Origin: Curtobacterium sp. 9128
Lineage (GTDB): Bacteria > Actinomycetota > Actinomycetes > Actinomycetales > Microbacteriaceae
Length of the DNA: 64,000 nucleotides
Assembly (NCBI RefSeq): GCF_900086645.1
Contig: NZ_LT576451.1
Location: forward strand, 1,984,001-2,048,000
Direction of reading: 5' to 3'
Shown: positions 1 through 7,102 of the stretch, piece by piece
How positions within the stretch are numbered: the first letter of the stretch is position 1
Layout: the number at the start of each line of letters is the position of its first letter
Program-made: the position numbers and the translations under genes
The notes under the pieces: model-generated
What the model saw: only the letters and a program-made list of their open reading frames with translations
What the model was told of the DNA's origin: nothing
The model's database searches: none

Positions 1-1312
1 CCGCCACGTCGTCGGCGGCGCGGACACCGGTCAGGTCCGGCAGCGGCCCGTGCATCGACACCGGGTCCTTCCGGCCGTCGACGTGCCAGCGCCACTGCAG
101 GTGTGCGACGTCGTCGGTCCGCGGTGCGCGGGCCGGTTCGAAGGTCACGGTGAGCACGAGTTCCGGGGGAGTCCGCTCGGGGAGCTCGATCGAGCCGTCC
201 GAGCTGACGAGCCCGAGCGCACCCCGGAGTCGTGGCGACCAGTCCGCCAGGAACTCGGACACCTCGGCAGCGGGGACCTGGATCCTGGTGCCCTCGACGA
301 GCATGCGCCGCTGGTCCGCTGGCACGGGCTCCGGCGTCGGGGCGAGTTCGACGCGGAACTCCGGCGACTCGCGGAACACGTAGAGCCCGTGGTCACCGAT
401 GAGCCGAGCGGCGCCGTCCACCACGGGCCTGCCGTCGAGCACGGCGCTGGTGCCGATCACGAGCCCGGAGTCCGAGCGAGCGACGTCGAGCAGCACGCGG
501 GCGTCGGTGCCGAGCGTGGCACCGCCCTCGCGCTTCCCGGTCACGAAGGCGACCCCGAGCGACGGGGCCTGTCGCAGCAGCGGCCAGAGGAGCGGGCTCT
601 GGAAGTCGTCGAGGTGGATCCAGTCGCTCTCACCGGGGAGCCCGGCGAGCGCGCCCGCACGGTGCAGGGCGGCGAACTGCAGGAACCACGCGTGCTGTTC
701 GGCGCCGAGACCGAGCCGGTTCATCGAGTACGGGAGCGTGCCCCAGGTGAGCTGCCCGCGCACCCAGTTGCCGGCGTCGCTGCGGGTCACGGGGCGGACG
801 CCGAGTCGGACCGACCGCGACGCCGTCGGCAGTGCCCGACCGGCCGATCGCGCGCGCGCAGCCATGCGGGCGGGCACCGCGTCGCGGAGTTCGAACTGCA
901 GACCGAGCGGGGTCGACGTGGTGGACGTGACCGGTGGCGGGGCGTCGCCGGCGAGGCGGGCGACCTCGTGCCTCCAGTCCGGGGCCGGCGGAGCCGGTTC
1001 CTCGGCTCGTGGGCCGGCGTGCGCGGCCACGGCACGGGCGTTGATGGTGAGGAGCGCGGCGGCGACGTGCTTGCACTCGCCGCCGATCGGGCACGTGCAG
1101 CGGGACCGGACGGGGCGGACGAACTCGCCGCGTGCGGCGGTGGTGTCGACGTGCACCTCGTACGGTTCGTCGGCGGAGCCGGCCACGACCCCGGTGATCG
1201 TGCCGTCGTCGTGCCAGGTGGCGTCGTCGACGAGCCCGCGGCGGACGATGTCCCGCGCACGACCGAACGTCTGCGGCCCGACGAAGCGGATGACGTCGAC
1301 GGCGTCGATCAT
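1..1312 (-). CDS. SNF2-type helicase, N-terminal part with SWIM zinc finger (partial)
   Basis: The frame is open from an ATG at 1312 to the left edge, so only the first 437 residues are present and the C-terminus is cut by the window. A SWIM zinc finger is clear: Cys72, Cys74, Cys80 and His82 in the motif CTCPIGGECKH. In actinobacteria this arrangement (SWIM finger, about 400 residues of linker, then a SNF2/DEAD-like ATPase) is typical of large DEAD/DEAH-box proteins thought to act on nucleic acid. The ATPase motifs would lie beyond base 1 and are not visible, so the helicase call rests on the SWIM finger and the family architecture. Divergently oriented to the BLUF gene. Confidence 0.72.
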   Translation of the reverse strand, partial: MIDAVDVIRFVGPQTFGRARDIVRRGLVDDATWHDDGTITGVVAGSADEPYEVHVDTTAARGEFVRPVRSRCTCPIGGECKHVAAALLTINARAVAAHAGPRAEEPAPPAPDWRHEVARLAGDAPPPVTSTTSTPLGLQFELRDAVPARMAARARSAGRALPTASRSVRLGVRPVTRSDAGNWVRGQLTWGTLPYSMNRLGLGAEQHAWFLQFAALHRAGALAGLPGESDWIHLDDFQSPLLWPLLRQAPSLGVAFVTGKREGGATLGTDARVLLDVARSDSGLVIGTSAVLDGRPVVDGAARLIGDHGLYVFRESPEFRVELAPTPEPVPADQRRMLVEGTRIQVPAAEVSEFLADWSPRLRGALGLVSSDGSIELPERTPPELVLTVTFEPARAPRTDDVAHLQWRWHVDGRKDPVSMHGPLPDLTGVRAADDVA

Positions 1313-1422
1313 CGGGGCGGCTGGCACGGGTCCATCGTGCCAGCAACCACCGACCCCCGCGGCCGGAGCCGAAGGCGCACGGCCACCCGGACAGGGGCTG
1401 TCCGCGGCGGCGTCGGCAGGGC

Positions 1423-1887
1423 ATGCTCGAACCCACGATGCTGCATTCACTGGTCTACATGAGCTCTGCTCGCGAGCGCTTCGACGACGACGAGCTGGAA
1501 GCGGTCCTGTCCCACGCACGGGAGCGGAACACCGGCGACGGTCTCTCCGGCCTCCTGGTGTACCGCGCCGGTCGGTTCATGCAGCTCCTCGAGGGGCCGT
1601 ACGACGCCGTGATGGCGACGTACACGCGGATCCTCGAGGACGATCGGCACCACGACGTCTCCCTGCTCGTCGAGGAGTCGATCCACACGCGGCGCTTCCC
1701 GGAGTGGACCATGGCGTTCGACCGCGACGAGTCGTCGGAGCTGCCGGAGGGGTTCAGCTCGTTCCTCGGCACGGGGGACTCCAGCGCGGACCAGAGCCGA
1801 GCGCGCGAGCTGCTCCGCTGGTTCCGGAACCACCCGCTGGCTGATCCGACCGCCGCGGCGGGCAAGCACCGACGCGAACAGGCCTGA
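1423..1887 (+). CDS. Short BLUF-domain blue-light sensor
   Basis: A 154-residue protein that is almost entirely a BLUF (flavin) photoreceptor domain. Numbered from the first ATG, the flavin-site residues Tyr12, Asn36, Gln54, Trp95 and Met97 are present with exactly the spacing of AppA Tyr21, Asn45, Gln63, Trp104 and Met106, and the FMQLLEG and RH segments are intact. It should therefore bind flavin and photocycle (inference from family). No output domain is attached, so it would signal through a partner protein; none is obvious nearby. A second ATG at 1438 starts directly at the domain and could be the true start; neither has a strong ribosome site. A strong hairpin follows the stop. Confidence 0.88.
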   Translation: MLEPTMLHSLVYMSSARERFDDDELEAVLSHARERNTGDGLSGLLVYRAGRFMQLLEGPYDAVMATYTRILEDDRHHDVSLLVEESIHTRRFPEWTMAFDRDESSELPEGFSSFLGTGDSSADQSRARELLRWFRNHPLADPTAAAGKHRREQA

Positions 1888-1931
1888 ACGCTCCGCCGCA
1901 GGGAGCGCCGGGCCGGACTCGACGACAGCAC

Positions 1932-1962
1932 GACGCCCCGCACCGTTCCGGTGCGGGGCGTC
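1932..1962. terminator. Bidirectional hairpin terminator
   Basis: Perfect 13-bp stem (GACGCCCCGCACC with its complement) around a 5-base loop, between the convergent BLUF gene and the small endolysin-domain gene. No long T tract follows, as usual in such GC-rich genomes. Confidence 0.75.
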
Positions 1963-1971
1963 TGGACTCGG

Positions 1972-2157
1972 TCAGCTTCCGGTTGCGACCTGTCCCTGCA
2001 GCGCGATCGCCTTCCACACGTCGAACGTGCGGTCGTTGCCCTTGGTGGGGGTGCCGTACAGCAGGATGGCTGCCTGGAACTGCTCGCTGTTGAGGCTACG
2101 GAAGTAGCCGGGGCCGATGATTGCGCTGCCGCGGGTCTCGCCCTGGATGATCTTCAT
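1972..2157 (-). CDS. 61-residue orphan copy of an endolysin-type C-terminal domain
   Basis: A 61-codon gene with a good ribosome site (AGGAA, 7 bases before ATG). Over nearly its whole length it matches the C-terminal 60 residues of the M23 peptidase immediately upstream: shared GYFR, NDR.FDVWKA and ALQGQ segments in the same order. It has no signal peptide or membrane segment. It sits 25 bp after the peptidase stop in the same direction, so both are probably co-transcribed and end at the hairpin at 1932-1962. Related segments occur at the C-terminus of actinophage lysins (from memory of the family, not searched). Function unknown; the duplication suggests a partner or decoy for the same wall or immunity target (speculation). 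Confidence 0.72.
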   Translation of the reverse strand: MKIIQGETRGSAIIGPGYFRSLNSEQFQAAILLYGTPTKGNDRTFDVWKAIALQGQVATGS

Positions 2158-2182
2158 GATGGTTCCTTTCGAGAATTCGTGA

Positions 2183-2956
2183 TCAGAAACGGACCGTCTG
2201 GCCCTGGAGTGCGTTGGCTTTCCAGACGTCGAACTGGCGGTCGTTGCCCTCCTTGGCCGGGCCGAACAACGCGGTCGCCGCGCCGACGAACTCTTCCGTC
2301 GGGAGTCCGCGGAAGTAGCCGGCTCCGACAGCCGCATACCCCCTGCCGTCGGAGTGGATCACGACGAAGTCGTCGTCGGTCGGCTTGTCCGGCTTGCTCG
2401 GCACGACCTTCCCGGTCGCCAGCGGGGCCGCGTTGAGGATGCTCGTCGGGTCGTACGAGCTCCCGTTACGGAGCATCCGTAGGTGCAGATGCGGTCCCGT
2501 TGACCACCCGGTGCTCCCCGAGTACCCGACGAGCGTCCCGGCCTGGACGGACTGACCGGTCTGCGCGACGATCCTCAGGAGGTGGGCGTACCCGGTCTCG
2601 AAACCGTCGTCGTGCGCCACGCCGACGTAGTTGCCGTACCCACCGTTCACCCCGTCGAACGTCACCTTCCCGGCACGCATCGCGTAGACCGGAGTCCCCT
2701 CGCCGATCGGGTAGTCCACGCCGTCGTGGAGCGCGTACTGGTGCGTGACGGGGTCGAGCCGGTTCCCGTACCCGCCGCCCGACAGGACTGCGGGTCGTGT
2801 CGTCAGCGGGAAGTACCAGGTCGTCGCCGCGCTGGCGGAGGACGGTCTGCCGAGCCCGGTGCCGATGGCACTGGCCGCCGCGATCGCCCCCAAGCCGCCG
2901 ATCATGCCGCGGCGGGTGATGCCCCCCGAGGTCCTCTGACTCTCTTGCTCGTTCAC
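2183..2956 (-). CDS. Tat-exported M23 (LytM) endopeptidase with C-terminal GYFR/NDR domain
   Basis: 257 residues from a GTG at 2956, chosen because GGAGGGG lies just upstream; longer open frames through this region lack coding character. Residues 14-43 form a twin-arginine-type signal (TRRGMIGG, then a hydrophobic stretch ending ASA). The M23 zinc metallopeptidase domain follows with ligands His77 and Asp81 (HDGVD) and the His156-x-His158 pair, plus His125, so it should cut peptidoglycan cross-bridges outside the cell. A Pro/Lys-rich linker leads to a C-terminal domain (about 200-257) that is duplicated as the separate 61-residue gene downstream. The layout resembles a phage endolysin, but no other phage gene is nearby. 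Confidence 0.85.
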   Translation of the reverse strand: MNEQESQRTSGGITRRGMIGGLGAIAAASAIGTGLGRPSSASAATTWYFPLTTRPAVLSGGGYGNRLDPVTHQYALHDGVDYPIGEGTPVYAMRAGKVTFDGVNGGYGNYVGVAHDDGFETGYAHLLRIVAQTGQSVQAGTLVGYSGSTGWSTGPHLHLRMLRNGSSYDPTSILNAAPLATGKVVPSKPDKPTDDDFVVIHSDGRGYAAVGAGYFRGLPTEEFVGAATALFGPAKEGNDRQFDVWKANALQGQTVRF

Positions 2957-3074
2957 ATCGTCCCCTCCTGGGGAGCGCGGCCGGCACCGCCTCTCGGGCG
3001 GGCGCCCTCCCCGGAGCTGAACGTACTGAAAGGTGGACTTGACGGACAGTCGGGTAATGGGTGGACAGCTCTGT

Positions 3075-3085
3075 CCCCCCCCCCC
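3075..3085. repeat. Run of 11 C
   Basis: Eleven consecutive C (G on the minus strand) lie 119 bases upstream of the M23 peptidase start, between it and the permease stop at 3100. Such tracts can change length by slippage; whether this one sits in a promoter is not known. Confidence 0.9.
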
Positions 3086-3099
3086 GACGCCGGAGCGGG

Positions 3100-4524
3100 C
3101 TACCGGGTGCGAGGAGCCTCGGGGTCGGCCAGCTTGCTGTGCTTCCGCGAGTACCCGAAGTACACCCCGAGCCCGATCGCGAACCACACCGCGAACCGCA
3201 CCCAGGTCTCCCACTGCAGGAACGTGACGAGCCACAGCGACGCGATGACGCCGATGATCGGGACGATCGGCATCAGTGGCAGCTTGAACTGCCGCGGGAG
3301 GTCCGGCTGGGTGTAGCGGAGCACGACGACGGCGGTGCAGACCACCACGAAGGCGAGCAGGATGCCGATGTTCGTCAGCTCGGCGACGACGCCGATGGGC
3401 AGCGCCCCGGCGAGGACCGCCGACGCGATGCCGAGGATCCAGGTGACGCGGGTGGGGACGTGGCGCTTCGGGTCGGTCTTCGAGAACCACTTCGGCATCA
3501 GACCGTCGCGGCTCATCGAGAACCACACGCGAGAGGCGCCGAGCATGAACGTCACGAGCACCGTGACGATGCCGACGATCGCACCGATCGCGATGATGTT
3601 CGCCACGCCGCCGAGCCCGACGGACGCGAACGCCGACGAGAACCCGGACGCGGGGTCGATGTCCGTGTACTTCTGCATGCCGGTGAGCACCAGGGTCGCG
3701 AGCACGTAGAGCACCATCGAGATCGCCAAGGACAGCAGGATCGCCTTCGGCATGTGCTTGCGGGCGTCCTTCGACTCCTCGGCGGCGGTGGACATCGCGT
3801 CGTAGCCGAACACCGCGAAGAACACCGTCGCGGCACCGGTCATCACGCCGCCGAAGCCGAACGGGAAGTACGGCGAGTAGTTGGCGCTGTTGATGTGGAA
3901 CACGCCGAGCACGACGATGAGCACCACGAGCAGGACCTTGATGCCGACGGCGACGAACTCGAACCGGGCGGCGCTCCGGATGCCGCGGGTCAGCACGAAC
4001 GCGGTGAGCAGACAGAGGATGATCGCGAAGACGTCGATCACGTGGCCGTCCCCGGTGCCCGGCGCGCCGAGCATCCAGGCGGGCAGGTCGATGCCGAACT
4101 GGCCGACCAGGAACCCGACGTAGCCGGAGATGCCGATCGCGACCACCGCCACGATCGCGGTGTACTCGAGCAGCAGGTCCCAGCCGATGAACCACCCGAC
4201 GATCTCGCCGAGGACTGCGTACCCGTACGTGTAGGCACTGCCCGCCTTCGGGATCATCCCGGCGAACTCGGCGTAGGACAGCGCCGCGGCGGCGCTCGCG
4301 ACCCCGGCGACGAGGAACGAGATCAGCACGGCCGGACCCGCGATGCCGTGCGCGACGGTGCCGGCGAGGGTGAAGATGCCGGCGCCGATGATGCCGCCGA
4401 TGCCGATGGCGGTGAGCTGCCAGAGGCCGAGGTGGCGTTTCAGGCCGTCCTCGCCCCCGGTCTCGTCGTCGATCTGGTCGATCGGCTTGCGGCGGAAGAG
4501 CGAGGGCTGCGGCGTCGTTGTCAC
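3100..4524 (-). CDS. APC-family amino acid permease, cationic-amino-acid-transporter type
   Basis: 474 residues from a GTG at 4524; the N-terminal extension open further upstream is Arg-rich and crosses a perfect palindrome, so it was not used. The protein has about 12 membrane helices and the APC signature in helix 1 (GGIIGAGIF), with the conserved AEFAGMIPKAGSAYTY segment after helix 2. Length and pattern fit the CAT-like subfamily of amino acid/polyamine transporters in the cytoplasmic membrane. Substrate cannot be told from sequence. It stands alone: the M23 gene is 143 bp downstream, the small membrane protein gene 124 bp upstream. Confidence 0.87.
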   Translation of the reverse strand: MTTTPQPSLFRRKPIDQIDDETGGEDGLKRHLGLWQLTAIGIGGIIGAGIFTLAGTVAHGIAGPAVLISFLVAGVASAAAALSYAEFAGMIPKAGSAYTYGYAVLGEIVGWFIGWDLLLEYTAIVAVVAIGISGYVGFLVGQFGIDLPAWMLGAPGTGDGHVIDVFAIILCLLTAFVLTRGIRSAARFEFVAVGIKVLLVVLIVVLGVFHINSANYSPYFPFGFGGVMTGAATVFFAVFGYDAMSTAAEESKDARKHMPKAILLSLAISMVLYVLATLVLTGMQKYTDIDPASGFSSAFASVGLGGVANIIAIGAIVGIVTVLVTFMLGASRVWFSMSRDGLMPKWFSKTDPKRHVPTRVTWILGIASAVLAGALPIGVVAELTNIGILLAFVVVCTAVVVLRYTQPDLPRQFKLPLMPIVPIIGVIASLWLVTFLQWETWVRFAVWFAIGLGVYFGYSRKHSKLADPEAPRTR

Positions 4525-4610
4525 CCGGCCACTCTGCACCCTGCGGCGCTCCTGCGCGCGCACTGCGCGCCTGGCCTGCCAGGGGGCGGTCACGTGCGCG
4601 ATGCCGGACG

Positions 4611-4642
4611 GGAGGCTCGTGGCGGGCCCGCCACGAGCCTCC
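4611..4642. terminator. Perfect 32-nt palindrome (GGACGGGAGGC family, copy 1)
   Basis: Two 16-nt arms meet without a loop (GGAGGCTCGTGGCGGG and complement), preceded by CCGGAC. It begins 7 bases after the stop of the minus-strand gene 4649-4981, the position of a terminator. One of five related elements in this window. Confidence 0.8.
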
Positions 4643-4648
4643 AGGCCG

Positions 4649-4981
4649 TCAGCCGGCCAGGTACGGAGCCCAGGGTGGCGGCGGGACCGCGCCGTGGGTC
4701 GCGATGGCCAGCATCTGCCACACCAGGGAGATGAGACCGGCGCCACCGATCACGATGCCGACCCACGCCGCGATGCGTGGCCCGATCCGCCTGCCGGCGA
4801 TGGCGATCGCCCGCCACCCGCTGAGGACCGCCACGATGCCGAACACGGCGCACAGCACGACGTGACGGACCATCGACTCGGCCGGGATGACGACGCCGAG
4901 GTAGGCGGTGACGAGGCCGAGGACCACGGCGACGAACGCGGGTGCGGCTGGTGGCTCCTGATCGCGGGTCCGTGCAGCCAT
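4649..4981 (-). CDS. Small three-helix membrane protein, unknown function
   Basis: 110 residues: a charged N-terminus, then three hydrophobic stretches (about residues 14-32, 38-56 and 71-93) and a short Pro-rich tail. No catalytic motif is visible and I do not recognise a family. The gene is bounded upstream by a divergent DoxX-like gene and downstream by the palindrome at 4611-4642. Coding character (third-position G/C) is good. Confidence 0.7.
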   Translation of the reverse strand: MAARTRDQEPPAAPAFVAVVLGLVTAYLGVVIPAESMVRHVVLCAVFGIVAVLSGWRAIAIAGRRIGPRIAAWVGIVIGGAGLISLVWQMLAIATHGAVPPPPWAPYLAG

Positions 4982-5075
4982 GTCCTGACCGTACCCGGGC
5001 TCTCAGACGTCCGGGAGACGCCGGTTCAGGGGGTACCACCGGGCGTCCGTCCATCGAGACGGGCATGCTGGGTGC

Positions 5076-5462
5076 ATGCGTTCCTTCGTCCGTGTCCTGC
5101 TCGGTCTCGCGCTGGTGTTCGCCGGCACGTCCCACCTCACGTTCGCGCGGCAGGAGTTCCGTGCGCAGGTCCCCGAGCTCGTGCCGATCGACGAGGACAC
5201 CACGGTGTTGGCATCCGGTGTCGCTGAGATCGGCCTCGGTTCCGCGTTGGTGCTGGCCTCCCGCCGTCGTCGGCTCGTCGGGACGGTCGTCGCGCTCTTC
5301 TTCGTCGCGGTCTTCCCCGGGAACATCGCGCAGTGGCTGAACCGGCGGGACGGCTTCGGCCTCGACTCCGACGAGAAACGCATCGCTCGTCTCTTCGGCC
5401 AGCCGCTGCTGGTCGCCGCTGCGCTGTGGTCCACGCGTGGCGGGTCGCGTCAGCGGTCGTGA
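5076..5462 (+). CDS. DoxX-like small membrane protein
   Basis: 128 residues with four hydrophobic segments and the pattern of the DoxX/DoxD-like family: GLALVFAGTSHL in the first helix, a polar stretch with conserved prolines (VPELVP), then helices at about 45-62, 67-83 and 104-119. Members are integral membrane proteins of mostly unknown biochemical role. The stop codon overlaps the GTG of the next gene (GTGA), so the two are likely translated in a coupled way. Confidence 0.75.
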   Translation: MRSFVRVLLGLALVFAGTSHLTFARQEFRAQVPELVPIDEDTTVLASGVAEIGLGSALVLASRRRRLVGTVVALFFVAVFPGNIAQWLNRRDGFGLDSDEKRIARLFGQPLLVAAALWSTRGGSRQRS

Positions 5463-5851
5463 TCGCCGTGCCCGTGCAGTCCGGACTGGAGGCTCGGCAT
5501 CAGTTGACGGGTGGCCGTCGCGTCGCGGACATGGTCGCCACCATCGCCGTCCTCACCATCGCGACGGCGGCTGCGGTGGTCGCGGGGTGGGGGATCGTGT
5601 TCCTCTCGCTCGCGTTCCACTCGTGCACCGCACCGGGGAACCGGTGTGACGAGACGCTCGGCGGGGTCGTCGTCTACGCGGGGCCGGTGGCGGTCGCGTT
5701 GGTCCTGGTGCTCGCGATCCTCTTCTCGGTGCTGCGGATGGTGCGACGACGCCTGGCGTGGCCGATCGCGGTGATCGGCTTGGCGGCGGTCGTCGCGGCG
5801 TTCTTCGCAGCGCTGCTGCTCGTGGACAGCGCCATCTCCCACGGGATCTGA
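5459..5851 (+). CDS. Small membrane protein, unknown function
   Basis: 130 residues from a GTG at 5459 that shares bases with the DoxX-like stop (GTGA overlap); an internal ATG at 5531, just before the first helix, is an alternative. Three hydrophobic segments (about residues 28-50, 66-86 and 97-122), with a Cys pair (HSCTAPGNRC) in the loop between helices 1 and 2 that could form an external disulfide. I do not recognise a family. Its coupling to the DoxX-like gene suggests a shared role. Confidence 0.6.
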   Translation: MIAVPVQSGLEARHQLTGGRRVADMVATIAVLTIATAAAVVAGWGIVFLSLAFHSCTAPGNRCDETLGGVVVYAGPVAVALVLVLAILFSVLRMVRRRLAWPIAVIGLAAVVAAFFAALLLVDSAISHGI

Positions 5852-5945
5852 ACCGGTTCCTCCACAGGGGGTCGCTCTGCTCGGTCCGTCCACCGGGTCC
5901 GATCCTGGCGCCCTGCTCGGGGCCTCGTTCCGCGACCGTTGAGCC

Positions 5946-6383
5946 ATGCCAGACACCGACGTGCTCGACCGACTCGAGCGAACCGCAGTCCGTACCGATG
6001 ACGACGTCGTCGACCTCGTCGTCGCGCTCCTCGAACGCCCGCACCGCCGACAGTGCTGGGTGCTGTTCCTCGGCGCCGATGCCGTGCCGATCCGTTTCGT
6101 CATCCCCATCGGGGACTTGCCGTACCAACCGGACGACCACGTCGAGGACTTCGGCGCCCTCGTGGCGGACATCGTCGAACAGGTCGGCGCGGCAGATGTG
6201 ATCCTGGCCTGGGAACGGCCGGGGGCCCTGCATATGTACCCGGTCGACTGGGAGTGGGTCGACGCGATGGCGTGCACGCTCGACGAACACCGGGTCCGGG
6301 TCCGCGGGCAGGTCGTGGTGCACGACGGCGGCGCGGCGTTCGTGGAGCTCGACGAGGACGAGGTGACCGAGGCCGCCGCGTGA
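5946..6383 (+). CDS. Conserved-looking cytoplasmic protein, unknown function
   Basis: 145 residues, acidic, with no signal or membrane segment. The body reads like a single alpha/beta domain, with hydrophobic strands such as WVLFLGADAVPIRFVIPIGD and VILAWERPGAL separated by Asp/Glu-rich helices. I do not recognise the family. It stands alone between the DoxX pair and a convergent secreted protein gene whose stop lies 15 bp away. Confidence 0.65.
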   Translation: MPDTDVLDRLERTAVRTDDDVVDLVVALLERPHRRQCWVLFLGADAVPIRFVIPIGDLPYQPDDHVEDFGALVADIVEQVGAADVILAWERPGALHMYPVDWEWVDAMACTLDEHRVRVRGQVVVHDGGAAFVELDEDEVTEAAA

Positions 6384-6397
6384 CGGTGGCGGTGACG

Positions 6398-7018
6398 TCA
6401 GCCCTGCGGAGCGGTGTCGGGGACGGTCTCGCCCGTCAGACCCTCGACGACCTGCTTCGCTGTCGGCCAGAACTTCGCGTAGTGGTCCGGGTCGGCGTTC
6501 ACCTGCACCGCGTGCGCCATCTGCGTCGGCGTCATCGTCTTCCAGCCGGGGACCTTCACGAGCTTCGCGTAGAACATCGACGCCGCGGTGTACGGGTCCA
6601 TCCGCTGTTCGTAGGTGCCCCAGGCGCCGTTGTCCCGCTGCTGGAACAGTCCGCGGCTGTCGGGCCCGACGGCGTCGCCGTGGTCCAGGTTCTGCAGCCC
6701 GGACTCGCCGATCGCGGTCATCACGCCGACGGCCTGCGTGTGCGGCCCGATGCCGAGTGCCCGTGCGGCCTCGATCACGGCCGCTGCGTTGACGAGCCGG
6801 TCCTGGCAGTACCCGGCGACCGGTCCCTCGGGCACCGCGATACCGCCGACCGTCTTCGTGGCGGCGGCCGGGCAGGTCACGGCTCGCGGCGTGGACGACG
6901 AGCCACCGATGCCGGACAGGGAGTTCACCGCGATGACCACGAGCACGACGACACCGATCCCGACGGCGACGATCCCCGCACCGAACACGGACGCCAGGGT
7001 GATGCCGACGCGGTGCAT
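6398..7018 (-). CDS. Membrane-anchored or secreted lysozyme-like (SLT) protein
   Basis: 206 residues. An N-terminal hydrophobic helix (about 10-34) acts as signal or anchor. Two cysteines (in VTCPAA and GYCQDR) may be linked outside the cell. The rest resembles the lysozyme-like fold found in actinobacterial conjugation and phage tail lytic proteins: IGESGLQNLDHGD carries the likely catalytic Glu, followed by SRGLFQQR and a YTAASMFYAKL helix. It would then cleave glycan strands. Catalysis is inferred from family resemblance only. No RNA or mobile genes are near. Confidence 0.68.
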   Translation of the reverse strand: MHRVGITLASVFGAGIVAVGIGVVVLVVIAVNSLSGIGGSSSTPRAVTCPAAATKTVGGIAVPEGPVAGYCQDRLVNAAAVIEAARALGIGPHTQAVGVMTAIGESGLQNLDHGDAVGPDSRGLFQQRDNGAWGTYEQRMDPYTAASMFYAKLVKVPGWKTMTPTQMAHAVQVNADPDHYAKFWPTAKQVVEGLTGETVPDTAPQG

Positions 7019-7050
7019 GCGGGGGTCCTCTCGTCCGGGTGCCTGAACGA

Positions 7051-7089
7051 GGGTACGAGGGCGACCTGGGAAGCGCCGCCCTCGTACCC
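7051..7089. terminator. Hairpin terminator of the downstream permease gene
   Basis: Perfect 12-bp arms (GGGTACGAGGGC and complement) with a 15-base loop, starting 13 bases after the stop of the minus-strand permease at 7103. Confidence 0.65.
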
Positions 7090-7102
7090 GCCCCAGTTCG
7101 GG

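Noticed and set aside
50..1844. Long plus-strand open frames over the first 1.8 kb.
   Set aside because: They lie antisense to the SWIM-finger gene and have no recognisable domain.
1972..2956. Prophage remnant, because of the endolysin-like peptidase.
   Set aside because: No integrase, holin, tail or head gene and no att-like repeat nearby; the genes around are ordinary.
2957..4195. Extension of the M23 peptidase frame far upstream.
   Set aside because: The upstream part is antisense-like low complexity over the permease; a GTG with a strong ribosome site at 2956 and a twin-arginine signal mark the real start.
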